Assembly (NCBI GenBank): GCA_028456385.1
Contig: JALNQF010000030.1
Location: 275,607-339,606 of the forward strand
Source of the DNA: Ophiosphaerella korrae
Taxonomy: Eukaryota > Ascomycota > Dothideomycetes > Pleosporales > Phaeosphaeriaceae
Direction of reading: 5' to 3'
Length of the DNA stretch: 64,000 nucleotides
Part shown: positions 12,898 through 27,696 of the stretch, one piece after another
Layout of the letters: every line of letters begins with the position of its first letter
Numbering within the stretch: position 1 is the first letter of the stretch
The notes under the pieces: generated by a model
Seen by the model: the letters and a program-made list of their open reading frames with translations, nothing else
What the model was told of the DNA's origin: nothing
The model's database searches: none
Translations under genes and position numbers: made by a program

Positions 12898-13655
12898 CTA
12901 TAATATACCTTTCCGTGCCCCCTGGAAGAAGAATTTGACTATGAAGACTTGTAGAAGAGCCATGGTAAGAATAAGGCCACTCTCCATCAAGCTGAAGTTG
13001 AAAATACGCTTCTCGGTGCTCTTGACTGTGCTGAAGTTACGGTTCTCACGGGTCCGGAAGTACTTCTGGTTGCGGGAGATGGTGGACAGTTGTGCGGATA
13101 ACTTGAGGATGGATTCCTCTAGGACAGAGGTCTGTTCGGGGGATGAGCCCTGTTTAGAAGGAATCACGGCGCGAGCGGCTTCGTTTTCGACCTGCACGCA
13201 AGGAGAAATCAGCATTGTAATCTTTGTATCTTTGTGAAGTTGGTGCTTCAGTCCACATACCGCAATCTCAAAGTCCACCATCTTCTCAGCGAATGTGCTC
13301 ATCTCATTGCTGAAACAAAACCTATACTCGCCCGGGTCATTTGCTGTGAAGACAAAGTCGCCCTGTCGCTCCTTTGTGCCATCAAGTATGACCTTATCCG
13401 TAGGCCCAACAACCGAATAATCAACGTCGAAGGATCCGCCACTTTGAACCTGCAATCGATCAGATCAGTGATGTAACCCCAGAGAACCGTAGAAAAGCCT
13501 ACCGCAAAATAGAACGCTAGTTTAGTTCCCTTGTGTTCTGCATGCGCAAAGAAGCATGCCTTCTCATGTGCTTCCAATCGATAGGTAAGGGCAGTTGCGT
13601 AGGCCGTGGATATCAGGCATACCAGTGCGCTGACCAGCGCAAGTATGGTCCGCAT
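12898..13655 (-). CDS. p24 family (EMP24/GP25L) cargo receptor
   Basis: Exons 13655-13503, 13449-13261 and 13191-12898 join at phase 0 to 211 residues, the normal p24 size. Proteins of this family are type I membrane receptors that cycle between ER and Golgi in COPII and COPI vesicles and help sort secretory and GPI-anchored cargo. The order of parts fits: signal peptide (MRTILALVSALVCLISTAYA), a GOLD domain with two cysteines (CFFAH near residue 34 and FCFSN near the end of exon 2), a coiled-coil region (SVLEESILKLSAQL), one transmembrane helix (LILTMALLQVFIVKF) and a short cytosolic tail, FFFQGARKGIL. The FF pair suits COPII binding; the tail lacks a classical KKXX signal. The introns are 53 and 69 nt. 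Which p24 subfamily it belongs to cannot be settled by eye. Confidence 0.92.
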
Positions 13656-14298
13656 TACGGTTATCGCGTGGGATGTATTTACTGTGAGTGTTGACAGCGA
13701 ACGAGATGCTGAAGCTGGTATCCATAACCTCCAGCTGTCTCGAACGTCGGCATCACTGTTTTGCCGAGTCCGCAGGGGGTCGATTGGCCAATAAGAGCAT
13801 CGGGCGCTAGCGAATCTAAAGGCACGACTCACGTACGTACTATCGAAGAAAGCAATCGCAGGAGCAATTTGAAAGGTAACTGGAAAGGGTAATTTAATTA
13901 TACTTAGGGAGAGGAACTTGGTCCTGTAGTTCTTTGAGTTGGAGGTGTTGATTGCATGACTCGTACTTTCATTTGCACCACATCCAAGTACAAAGTTAAA
14001 CCGTTATCGATATATTCCTACACCATCCACACCATGCCACACCACACATGCACTACCGCTAACAACCCAAAAAACAACCCTCTAGCCCTCTATAGCGAGC
14101 CTAGGCTCCTCCTCGCCAACCATGCTGCGCTGCAGCCCTATGAACATGCTCGGTAGCCATGCTTTGATCCTAGTCAATGAACACGACCTCGCACTCAATA
14201 AAGATATATTTATGTTGGCCAATGCTTGGAAAATGACGACGGAGGAACCAACCGCATACCTTTTTTTATCCTACAACCGCACGCGCCTTGTTCGCGTT
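13656..14298. other. intergenic, p24 promoter side
   Basis: This lies upstream of the p24 start and downstream of the ubiquitin-protease stop. No supported gene is present. Confidence 0.45.
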
Positions 14299-17957
<3,659 letters not shown>

Positions 17958-18807
17958 GGCGTAAGGTTGGGGCTCTCTCTGGGGGTGTGGAAGAACAGGT
18001 GCTATGCGCAGGCTACTTGCTTACCTGGTCCATAACTCGCAGGCGTGTGATTGTATGTGCGGGTGGTGGTGGCGGGGCGGGCAGACAAACGGAAAGAAGG
18101 TGACAGGGCGACTGCTGAACACGACTCAGGGCGTGAAAGAGTCAGAAGGGAAACGGCGCACCGGTCGCTGAGGGCAAGCACAGACAGACCTGCAGTTTGC
18201 TTCCTGCGGTTTGTTCGCTGCTTGACTGCCTACGTGCGAAAGTGGCGGGACGATGATGAGCAAATTACGACCAGCAGCCCATGCACACACCAGCGGCGAG
18301 GGCAGGCAGGGCAGAAACACTCGAGGGCGCACAGAGGCGGGAGTCTGTTCTGGGAGAATGTGTCCTCGACGTGCGGGTTACGCATATGCAGCCGTAGCCT
18401 TTCTGTGAGAGGGTGGGTGTGGCCGCTTTGGTCCCTTGGCGGCCAGGCAGCGGGAGGAGAGCCTTTGCCATGGACGCCCGCCAACATCAGACGGGCTGGA
18501 CTAAGACGTCATTCGCCAGCCGCAGCGCATGGCTCGCGTGGGGTCAGGGCAAGCAAACCAGGCCATCGCGCACATCTGCTGTTGACAAAGCACATCGTAC
18601 ATAATAGGTAATCAATCAATATCTGTGGTTTTCCCACACCAATCGCAAAATGCCCCTCCTGTGGTTGGACCCTTTTTTCTTGCTGCGGTCCATCGCCACT
18701 CTGTAGCCTGCGGCCATCGGCGCTCGGTCACAGCCAGGCCGTCTTGCTGCAGCTCCAACATGCATTGGCTTTCCCCTCCTCCATGCCCTTCCTGAGCTCC
18801 TACAGCC
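17958..18807. promoter_or_regulatory. divergent promoter region, USP gene / kinase gene
   Basis: About 850 bases separate two divergent starts (17957 minus, 18808 plus). Open frames here overlap on both strands, are Arg/Pro/Gly-rich and lack any splice-supported continuation, so I treat them as chance frames in GC-richer promoter DNA. A 5' leader intron cannot be excluded. Confidence 0.5.
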
Positions 18808-20391
18808 ATGCACTTGGGCAAGAGACGACTTGCGGCCGCCCTTTTGCGCTGTGCAGGCAACGGTAGAGCTTCACTCCGAATATCCTTCTCTTGTGCCTCC
18901 AGGTCCCATGCCCAGGCTGCTGCTGTCGCTCCAGCATGGCGGCCGTCTTCGGCCCTCGACGAGTGAGGACCAGGGGTGCCAGTTTGAGTGAAACCACCAG
19001 CTGACGGGACTTCAGATGGGTGCAGCGTGAAGCTCGGCCTATAAGCTTGCGCCAGTTGACCTTCTTTGGGCGCACCCTGACAGAATCTCGACTGATCGAC
19101 TCGGCCAACTACTGCCGTCTGGAGCTCCCAACTAGGTGCACATCTCCCGCTCGCTCGTTTTGCTAGGGCTCTGCTGAAAACCTGTAGGCTCGCCCACCGT
19201 CTTCGTGATATTCAGACCCTACCATACGTTGTCGTCGCAAACCCACACCTCGCTCATGTCTACGAGTCGTACCTACGAGCCTTCGAACGCTTTCGCAGAG
19301 TACCCACAATCAGGTCGCTCGAGGACAACGAGAAATATTGTAATATCCTAGAGGAGACGCTCGTCGAGCATGCGACCGTGATACCACGACTGGCCATTGG
19401 CGTGCTCGAGGTGCGCGGCCTCATGAAGCCAGAAGCAACGGACAAGTTCATGACCACCATGCTCAGATCGGTAGGACTCCGTGCGTGCGAACCGAGTCAC
19501 CTGCTGATGCAAGTAGCGTATTTCACGTCGTGTCATTGCAGAGCAACATTTGGCGCTCACCGAAACCTTCAATTCGCCCTGGCACTTCCCCAATGCTCAG
19601 CTGCTTCACGATCAAGAGGCCGTAGGCGAGATATTCTTGCGGTGCAATGCAAAAGAGATCGTCGAAGAATGCGGCAAGACTACACAGGAGCTGGTTCGAC
19701 GCGCCTACGGCCCAACCGTCCATATCCCGGAGATCAAGGTATACGGCCACCTCGATGCGACCTTCCCATATATCCTCAGCCATCTGGAGTACATAATTGG
19801 GGAGCTGCTGCGAAATTCGATCCAAGCTGTCATTGAGCAACGCACGTCAAAAGATGCTAAGCCGCCACCGATTGAGGTCCTCATCTGCGAAACCACACAA
19901 CACGTCATTATCAGGATATCAGACCAGGGTGGGGGCATTCCCAACGAATTGCTGCCCTATCTTTGGAGTTTCAGCAAAGGCCCTCGGCGTGAAAAGAGGA
20001 TGGAGAATCTTGCGAGGGTGCCAAAGCTTCTGGGAACGCTGCAGGAGTTGAAAGTAGCTGATCAAGATCTACCAAGTGATTTGCAACAGAAATTAGGCAC
20101 TCGATCGAAACACGGAGACGCTGGTACCCACCAAGGCTCACTGTCTTCTCTCACGGGGCGCGCTCCGGATCTACGTTTGGGGATTGGACTGCCCATGTCG
20201 AGACTGTACTCTGGTAAGCCCGGTGCGATGAACAGGTCAAGCCGAAACTAATAGGTACCGCAGAGTACTGGGCAGGGTCTCTCGAAATCCACAGCCTTGA
20301 AGGCTATGGCGTAGATGCCTTTTTACAAATCTCGAAGCTTGGAAACAAGAATGAACGACTGACCACACGGGCATCAATGGACGCTATATAA
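18808..20391 (+). CDS. mitochondrial PDK/BCKDK-family protein kinase
   Basis: Exons 18808-18962, 19016-19135, 19188-19470, 19517-20213 and 20255-20391 join to 463 residues. The family inactivates pyruvate or branched-chain ketoacid dehydrogenase by phosphorylating E1-alpha in the mitochondrial matrix. The N-terminus MHLGKRRLAAALLR, rich in Arg, Ala and Ser, suits an import presequence. The family start WRPSSALDEWVQREARPISL appears only once intron 1 is removed, and ELPTRLAHRLRDIQ only once intron 2 is removed. The GHKL ATPase region has the N-box GELLRNSIQAV (Glu282, Asn286), the G1 box DQGGGIP (Asp322) and the G2 box GIGLPMSRLY. The last exon gives AEYWAGSLEIHSLEGYGVDA. All introns are 41-53 nt. 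By eye I cannot decide between a PDH and a branched-chain kinase; fungi carry several paralogues. Confidence 0.95.
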
Positions 20392-20859
20392 CCATAAGAT
20401 AAGCGAAGGGGGAAGTATTGGTCAATGAAGAATATGGATAGGAAGGTGCAATTGGAGATTCATGTGCGTCGAACCTGCCATTTCACCGTGCAACCTGCCA
20501 GAAGGCTTAGTCAAGGACGAATCTACTCTACCGATGCCCTGAAGCCTCAGGCTGTAATCGATAACATAAATGCCTGGCTTCGCACTAATTAGACACCGGC
20601 AAGTTTTGGGGGACTGTAATATGGTTCACTTATGGTCATTGTGGCGAAGTGCCACTGTTCTTGCGGCAGTTGCTTCCATGGGTGCAATTTACATAACTCT
20701 TTCGGCGCTCCACGCACCTGTCCGATCCCCTCTGCCTGCGCCTGCATCCAGCTGCCCCAGGGTCTTTTTGTCATTTCCCCTGCTGCTTGCTGGCTCTCCT
20801 TGACACTTACTTAACCCGCTTGAACAATCGACGTATTGATTATCTTCGCCAGCTGGCAT
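20392..20859. other. intergenic
   Basis: A short gap between two plus-strand genes, holding the 3' end of the kinase gene and the promoter of the next. Nothing else is supported. Confidence 0.45.
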
Positions 20860-23136
20860 ATGTCATCAGATATGAACAATCTTGTGCTTGTAAGTCGCCG
20901 CGTTCACCCGCTTCTTATCGTGCTACTAACCTATTCGCAGCCTCAAATCAACACTGATGCTGATGTGGCCGGTCATGCCCATCCGCAGCCGTCTCCTGAA
21001 CAACATGCAATAAACAGAGAAGATGGGCTCCAGGATCTCATATCTAAATTGCCACTGGACATCAGACTCTGTGGGCTTCTCAATGATGATCCGTCGTCAG
21101 TGAGTGGCTTCATTGTCCCTCGGGTGCGACGCTCTGCCATCAGCAATGAGTCGGTTCAGCACCTCGACATCGTCAGTTGCTGGAGAGGCCTTTCACACGC
21201 CCAGGGGCTCGAGCTCGCTGCCTGGGAGCATCTTCTCAAGCAATGCCTCGCTTCGCAGATCGAGGAGCATTTGCAACGAGGTTTTGCGGATGAACTAAGC
21301 AAGTACACAGGTGAGTTCCACTCTTGCACGGTTCTTTCTGCCACGGGGCCAATCAAGTGAGCTAACAGTGTCCGTTTAGATCCCAAAAACGAGGTCCTTC
21401 TAGTAGCGCGCATAGTCAAATATTTATCGGTTGGGCAGGCTCACTTGCTCAACGTTTCCATGACGCGTCTTGTCTACGACATGATTTCGCAACTGTATGC
21501 CTCACAATGTTGTGAAAAAGCTTCGCAGCAGTTTTCGTGGTCCCTCTCGGGCGGAGACTTGCCAGCCTTCGTCTACAACTTTATTCGCTTGCAGGATTGC
21601 TTCCTCCACGCACTAGGTGGGCCACACTTGTTGTTCAATCTCTCCCACTCTTACAATGGTGGAATTCTTGCGGTATCCGCCAAGCTGTCCTGGCACCTGC
21701 CCAGGGTTGCTTTCACCGCTCTACCAGTACAGCTCTCAAATGGTGACATTTATCGCATCACTCCTCAATTCGTAGATGCGGGCATGATCACCACTTGGAA
21801 CAACGACTATCATTTCTATGAGGACGCCGTCATCTATTCTGTGTCTAAGTCGCCATTGCCCCTTGGGTGGGATGTCACACACGAGTGTTTCCAAGGACGT
21901 GTCTCCTATAAGCCCGAGGTCTGTTGCTCCTTGGAATATATCCTACCTAGACTATCTAGTGCGCTCAACTGACCAGCCTGTTTTTAGTTCCGAGATCGAA
22001 TGGCCGAAACTATCCTGGAAGCTAAGATTACAACGTCGTTTCCTTCCAACGTCAGTTTCGAACGAATCTCAAGGTATAGCATCAAGCTTGAGCTAAGTAT
22101 GAGTAATGAATCTCATGGCGAGTTTCCACAAGGCCCCTCAAATAAAGACGAGCTCACCCGGTTCGCTATGCATTCGAAGGATATATATGAGCCTTCTCAC
22201 TGCGTATCGGAACAGTCGCCACAAACTGCCCAATCTCCTTGCGTTCCCTCTTGTATTAACATCCCATTGTCCAAGACTAGTACCTCTGTGTCATATAACC
22301 CTCGACCAATTAGGAGAATGCGCCGTGCTCGAAGAGACTCGTTCGATTCACAGTCAAGGGAACTGGCAAGTCCTCAGAGGAACGATTCTCATCCAGAAAA
22401 ACCATACAAGTTCGTTTTCGCTCCATCACTATTCGGTTTTGAGAGTTCTTCATCTAGTCTAGAATCGTCTTCACCCAGTAAGCGAAAAGCTCCACACTGT
22501 CTGACTTTGTCTACCAATGTACAAGGACGATTTGCATTGGACAAGTTCGAACACCCGGATCTAGAGGCCGATATTAAACGCCGCAAATTCGAACGCAGCG
22601 GCGGCACTGACACTTCTGTGGAAGCAGAGACCGCGGTCTCCATCTGGCAGGATGGTGGGGATGATGATTTGAACGCTCATCTGGACAATTTCACTACTGG
22701 GCCGATGGGCGAAGCGCAATCGTCCCCCGCTGCGGAGAGTTCCTGTTGGTTCAAGAAGCTCGATGATGCCGGGCCTCGTTCAGTACCCAGGCCCTACACA
22801 GCCACACTGTCCGGCTTGAGGCAGACTATATTCCCTTGGAGGAATCGTGGAGACTGTGTTGCCCAGTCGCCGTCTGATACCAGTTCTGACGCTGTCGACG
22901 ATACCAAGCCGCCCGTCAGTGCTAGCGGAACGGAATGTACTAGCGACGATACACTTTCTCAAGAGCAAATTCAACAGAACTACGAAGAGTTTGCGAAAAT
23001 CAAGAAGCAGAGAGCTGATGAGAAGGCTTACTACGTTGCTACCATCCCGGGGTTCGATGGTGTTGTCAGTCCTGCCGAGGAAGACAGCAAGACATTCGAA
23101 AGCATCTTCCTCGAAGACAGTGAGACAGAGGACTAG
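20860..23136 (+). CDS. unrecognised protein with disordered nuclear-type C-terminus
   Basis: I do not recognise this family. Exons 20860-20889, 20941-21310, 21380-21918 and 21988-23136 join in frame to 695 residues. The N-terminal half (about 30-330) looks folded: KLPLDIRLCGLLNDD, AWEHLLKQCLASQIEEHL and a beta-rich part with GGILAVSAKLSWHLP. The C-terminal half is charged and Ser-rich with basic clusters (RRMRRARRD, SPSKRKAP, IKRRKFERS) that could act as nuclear import signals, and it ends in an acidic tail (IFLEDSETED). Intron 1 has GTAAGT with CTAAC; intron 2 has GTGAGT. Intron 3 has the unusual donor GTCTGT, but frame and the branch CTGAC support it, because the unspliced frame stops at 21972. 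The first coding exon holds only ten codons. Confidence 0.8.
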
Positions 23137-24209
23137 GTGTCCGATGTCGATGGACTGAGTGAGAAGACCGTTGGTGTTTGTTTGGGGAAGTGACTACCGT
23201 AACTAACGTTACACCATTATCATCATTCTCACACCTTGTTTGAATTCTCCGTTGGGTTATTTCCTTTTGGCTTCCGTTCACTAGTATTGTTTTGCTGGTT
23301 GTTGTATTTGATACTTCACGTCGTTACTCTTTGAATGCGCTCCGTTTTCTTGCCTTGACTTAAATCAAAACCTATATCTATTGTCTCGCGTTCAATGACT
23401 GTCATTACGCGGCACGATACATATTGTAAAAAAGGTCATCTATTGGATTGAAGGCGTTCGGTTGCATCTTGCCCACTGCCTACACACAGAAGGTAAATCA
23501 GCGGTAAAGGGCTGAAGTTCAAGATTGTATACATGTACAGAGGGACGTAAGGATACATGTATGCTCGCATTGGTTTTTGTATTGCTACATCGCTCGAGCA
23601 CAGTTAACACAGATATATCTTAATGTTTAATAGAATTGATAACCTTTGATCAATCATACTTGGTACGAAGTCGGTGAATCTGTGACGCATCGGATTTAGG
23701 AGATAAGACCCACGTCTGCACTGAATACTAGGCCAGCCAACACTCGCGTCCAACCTCCAACCCTCCCCTTTTTGAAATGCAACCTGCTGCTTTGAGAATC
23801 ATGCAGCCCGGAAATATGTTGATTGGATACGAGGCATGGGTCTGTTGTTTGCATACAGTTTGGTGACTGCAACCAAGGGTAAAGCCAGTCCTAATATTAG
23901 TCCTAAATCCATCAGCCACTATTACGGTCGGCACAAGGGAGCGGAGTTAGAGGATATAAGGGCATGTTGCTGCATATTTAGTCCTAACTACGACGCCATA
24001 TACTACGGATTAGCCACGATTGGTGCGAGACATTGGTGGCGGAACTGCTTGTCGTTGAATTGAGATGAGCTTAGCAGACACAAAGCGTATAAAGGCAAGG
24101 TATATGCCAAATTACAGATAAGCAACACCGGGGAAAGCTTAGCTATTAATACAACTATTTTACCTAAGTTCACGACTTGACCGCTGCCTAATTTGTCTCT
24201 ACTACCAAA
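23137..24209. other. intergenic
   Basis: About 1.07 kb with no supported gene. It should carry the 3' end of the preceding gene and the promoter of the NmrA-like gene. Confidence 0.45.
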
Positions 24210-25223
24210 ATGGCCCCTTCATACGCTTCTGAGCAACCCTCCGGCTTCGATAATCAAATCAAGAACATTGCCGTAGTCGGCGCAAGTGGTACGATAGGGA
24301 CACACATTGTTTCCGCACTTCTTGCAAAAAACCAGTTCAACATTACGGCACTATCACGCGCCAATTCGAACAGTATTTTCCCCGGCAGTGTCCAAGTCGC
24401 ACACATTGACTACGCTGACCCCGGCACAATCATCACTGCGCTCAAGGGTCACCATATCCTCATCATAACGCTAGCCGTCACCGTACCAAAAGATACTCAA
24501 GCTATCCTCCTCCACGCTGCCGCTGCTGCCAACGTCCCATGGGTCCTCACCAACGAATTCGGAATGTACAACACCGAAGCCGCCCAGCTCGAAACTATCG
24601 GCCCATCCAAAACGCAAGATCGGGAACTCGCCGCTTCCCTTGGCCTCTCGTGGATCGGCCTGACCTGCGGCTTCTGGTACGAATATTCGCTTTGGGCCGG
24701 GTATTACGGTATCAACTGTGCGAAACGCGAAGTCACATTTTTCGACGACGGAAGCCAGAAATTAAATACGTCGACGTGGGCACAGGTTGGGCGGGGAATC
24801 GCTGCTATTATGTCGCTGCCGATTCTGCCCGAGGAAAAGGATGATGGGGAACTCACGCTGAGTACGTATCGGAATCGAATGGTTTATATTTCTTCGTTTG
24901 CGGTGTCTCAGCGGGATATGTTTGAGTCCGTTAAGAGGGTTACGGGCACTGAGGATGTTGATTGGAAGGTATCGTCGGTGCCCACGGGAGAGCGGATGGC
25001 TGAGGCGAAGGAGCAGATGAAGACGGGGAGTCGTCAGGCATTTGGGAGGCTGTTGTATACCAGGTATTTCATTGGGGGAGAAGGGTTGTTTGAGGAAAGT
25101 CACGAGTTGGAGAATGAGCGGCTGGGGCTAGAGGAAGAGGATCTGGATACGGCTACGCAGGTGGCTGTTAATTTAGGTGAGAGTGAGTGGTGGGCAAATA
25201 GTAGCTATCGTCAGGCGTTTTGA
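24210..25223 (+). CDS. NmrA-like / isoflavone-reductase-type NAD(P)-binding protein
   Basis: A single-exon gene of 337 residues, normal for this atypical SDR group. The Rossmann start IAVVGASGTIGTHIVSALL gives the GxxGxxG nucleotide loop at about residues 24-30. It is followed by ALSRANSNS, where the basic residue after the second strand suggests NADP(H), and by the segment HIDYADPGTIITALKGHHILI typical of NmrA/PCBER-like proteins. The family includes redox sensors that bind but do not turn over dinucleotide (NmrA, HSCARG) and true ether or isoflavone reductases; no catalytic Lys motif is clear enough to choose. The gene stands alone with no operon-like partner. The 5' half is rich in C-ending codons, the 3' half in G-ending GAG/AAG codons, without any frame break. 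Confidence 0.9.
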   Translation: MAPSYASEQPSGFDNQIKNIAVVGASGTIGTHIVSALLAKNQFNITALSRANSNSIFPGSVQVAHIDYADPGTIITALKGHHILIITLAVTVPKDTQAILLHAAAAANVPWVLTNEFGMYNTEAAQLETIGPSKTQDRELAASLGLSWIGLTCGFWYEYSLWAGYYGINCAKREVTFFDDGSQKLNTSTWAQVGRGIAAIMSLPILPEEKDDGELTLSTYRNRMVYISSFAVSQRDMFESVKRVTGTEDVDWKVSSVPTGERMAEAKEQMKTGSRQAFGRLLYTRYFIGGEGLFEESHELENERLGLEEEDLDTATQVAVNLGESEWWANSSYRQAF

Positions 25224-25676
25224 CAAATAGATGCTACAATAATAACATGTTCTCGAGAGAGCTTGGATACTGAGATCTATCACAAAATTCTCTCTAATAG
25301 ATGTGACATTGATGAGTTTAATGTTTTGACTTTGAACAAATTACGAAATCGTGACCTGTGTCACATGCCATTTCCAGAAACGACTCAACAAGTTCACCAG
25401 CCACGATGCATGACATCATAGCTATGAAACAACAAAACTCACCAGTTCTTCACCGCCACTCATCTTCCAAGTTCGAAATTGCTTATTATGTTTAATTCAA
25501 TGTCCAGGTGAGATACAAGTAAATGGCTGCTTACCGGCCCCTATTTAATGCATGCTGTCCGCACAGCGGCAGTTGCATATCCACCACGCTAAATCTAATT
25601 CGAAAAGTAACCTTGCAATAAATTACAGTCGGCACAACTCCAAACTCTACCGGGACACCCGAGATCCCTTGGAATA
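25224..25676. other. intergenic
   Basis: Nothing coding can be supported. It may hide the further-decayed upstream part of the hydrolase relic that starts to be readable at 25677. Confidence 0.35.
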
Positions 25677-26284
25677 TGGGGAATAAGTGCTTTTCATAGT
25701 ATCGGATGCCTAGATGGAACATTTCGTGCTAAGAAGCCTGAATATATTTTCACCCTTACTCAAGCACAAGCGTCACAGGGATCATGGTCTGATGTATTTT
25801 CGCCGTAGGTGTGGGTATTTGCTTAGTGGTCTTTTCAAGCCGCGGGGCGATTCGACAGACCATGGACCGATATCAAGAGGAGGCATCTTATGCTTATGGT
25901 CAATAGCGCACAGGGTCCTATCACACCTCTGAGTGGCGCGTGGGAGGCATCAGCACACTTTGTGGGGAGTAGATTATTGGTGCGTAATGGGCATGAAGTA
26001 AGTCTTTCTTGGAGAACAAAAAGTGTGCTTTGGCTAATTTGAAATAGCATGAGCCGATGAATCATCACTCGTCTTGCATAATCAAGGCTATCCGCGATTA
26101 ACTCAACGCTGGAACGCTACCGAAATTAGGCACAAAATAAGAACCTGATAAGTCGGGGGTTGAAGTTGCGTTGGAGGTAGTGACAGCCGCAATTGACAGT
26201 ACCAATGAAAGGAGAGATTCGAATGTGAATGAGCAACAGACTCTGACCCGGCGGGGCTTTGAAGTGGCTAGACAGCAACTCTAG
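25677..26284 (+). pseudogene. relic of a TAP-type alpha/beta hydrolase, C-terminal part
   Basis: No long open frame exists, but one reading frame carries family-like sequence past several stops: IGCLDGTFRAKKPEYIF, WSFQAAGRFDRPW, then MVNSAQGPITPLSGAWEASA and VGSRLLVRNGHE. A normal-looking intron follows (25998-26047, GTAAGT donor, CTAAT branch). Past it the frame gives HEPMNHHSSCIIKAIRD, a stop, then NAGTLPKLGTK and another stop. This order matches the C-terminal domain of secreted TAP-like hydrolases: Asp-type loop (here Gln-Gly in place of Asp-Pro), scaffold, catalytic His region with conserved Cys, then the AIRxYxxxGTLP tail. Stops lie in coding positions, including TAG after FSP and TAA after AIRD. 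The N-terminal half and nucleophile are not found. A gene death, not an annotation gap. Confidence 0.72.
25998..26047 (+). other. preserved intron inside the hydrolase relic
   Basis: GTAAGT donor, CTAAT branch and AG acceptor sit exactly where removing 50 bases rejoins the family reading (NGHE to HEPMNHHSSC). This supports the relic being an old host gene rather than a processed copy. Confidence 0.6.
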
Positions 26285-26363
26285 TTCCGTAATCTCGCAT
26301 CTGAATTAGAAGTCTATAGCGTGGTAAATCGGGCTAAAATCCTTTCTCAATACTCGTATACTA

Positions 26364-27696
26364 TTACTCAAATATAATCGCCGCTTTAACGACTTCTCCC
26401 TTCCTTACAACCTCCAAACACTCCTCCCATTCTTCAACCCTGAACGTTTTGCTTACCACGCCGCCTAGCTTCAACCTCCCAGACCTCACATACTCTAGCA
26501 CATGCGGGATATGCCCCATGCTACAGAAGCTCGCTAGTATTGTAACCTCATGCTCCCAGATGCGAAAAGGAGACCAAGCAATCTTGACCTTCTCATCGTA
26601 AACTCCATATACAACAAGTTTACCGCCCTTGCATACGTAGCCAAGAGCTGCTTCAAGAACCGTAGGTGCACCTGTAGCTTCTATAACAATATCGAACCCG
26701 TATGGATTATCTGTCGCGAGTCTCTGGAATTCCTTTTGAGGGTGATCATCAGAAATAGTGATATACTCATCTGCTATTCCCATATTCCTCGCGAGATCAA
26801 GCTTGGGGCCTCCTTTGGAGGCGATAGTTAACTGTTTTCTGTGTTGGCTCTGTGCTTGAGAGGGCTAACAATGAACTCACATGAGCAGCTCCATTCATCT
26901 TGACCAACTGCGCTAACAAAATACCCGTCGGCCCACATCCAAACAGCAAAACCCTACTCCCCACCTCGATCTGCATTCTTTCAATTCCATGCGCCGCACA
27001 TGCCGCCGGTTCAACTAGCACGGCCTCAAGATCCGGAAGATCGCCAATGGGATGCACGAGTCTGGCAGGATATTTACAGTATTCTGCGAAACCGCCGGGG
27101 ACGGTCGCCCCATATGCGGTCATATTGGAACATAGTAGTGGTTTGCGACGGGTACAATGGAAACAGATTTGGCATGGTTGCATAGGATCTGCTGCTACGC
27201 GGGTGCCTATGGCGAGGCCTGTCACAGAACGGCCAAGCGCGACGATTGTGCCTGTAGCCTCGTGTCCTACGTAGCGTTAGAGAGAATTACGTTTAGAAAC
27301 AATGATGGCTGTTAGGTACCGGGTATCAATGGCCACTATTGTCAATGTTAACACTAGTGTTTGTGAAAAAGTCTTTGGAGGCTTACTCGTGCGAGGAATT
27401 CGCCTTTATGATAATGCAAATCCTAGGCTGAGATTAGCATATAGATTGATACATATTTTTCAATGAGACTTGCCGTTCCACAAACTCCACACGCTGATAT
27501 CTTGACCTAAATAGAATCAGCTTAACACAATTCATGCTAATTTACTGCGTTGGCGTACGAGCACATCGTCGTCCTTGAGCTCTGGCAAAGTAATCTGAAC
27601 AACGGCAAACTTTTCAGCGCCCGAGTATCTAAATCCATCAGCACACGTAAAAATCAATGCATACATGATGAATCCGTCTTACTGCAAAGCCTTCAT
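26364..27696 (-). CDS. zinc-dependent polyol/alcohol dehydrogenase (MDR family)
   Basis: Seven coding exons (27696-27683, 27628-27559, 27506-27474, 27422-27387, 27335-27320, 27266-26881, 26831-26364) join to 340 residues. MDR dehydrogenases oxidise secondary alcohols with NAD(P); this one looks like fungal D-arabinitol/sorbitol-type enzymes. Catalytic zinc ligands appear as Cys37 in ACGVCGTD, His58-Glu59 in LIPGHEATG and Glu142 in VEPAACAAHG. The structural zinc cysteines 88, 91, 94 and 102 are all present (QPCQICFHC then LLC). The Rossmann loop is GCGPTG at 166-171. Two features hide the gene from ORF scans: a 14-nt first coding exon and a 16-nt micro-exon coding WPLIP plus one base. Intron 3 (27423-27473) uses a GC donor (GCAAGT). 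The substrate is inferred; the GH43 neighbour upstream suggests pentose or polyol use. Confidence 0.92.
27320..27335 (-). other. 16-nt internal micro-exon
   Basis: The micro-exon lies between an AATAG acceptor and a GTACCT donor. It restores the MDR-conserved PLIPGHE segment across exons 4 and 6 in phase. Skipping it would remove this segment and shift the frame. Confidence 0.8.
27423..27473 (-). other. GC-AG intron in the dehydrogenase gene
   Basis: The donor is GCAAGT after GGAACG and the acceptor is CCTAG. Removal joins ACGVCGT to DLHYHKG, the universal MDR motif, with no alternative GT donor nearby that keeps frame. Confidence 0.8.

Noticed and set aside
18051..18611. 186-codon plus-strand frame between the USP and kinase genes
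   Set aside because: Arg/Gly-rich, no domain, overlapped by several minus-strand frames, and it does not join the kinase coding exons, which have a complete start at 18808.
26797..27225. Separate shorter dehydrogenase starting at Met 27225
   Set aside because: It would lack the catalytic zinc ligands Cys37, His58 and Glu59 that appear when the five upstream coding exons are spliced on. The in-frame start there is also internal to a conserved strand.
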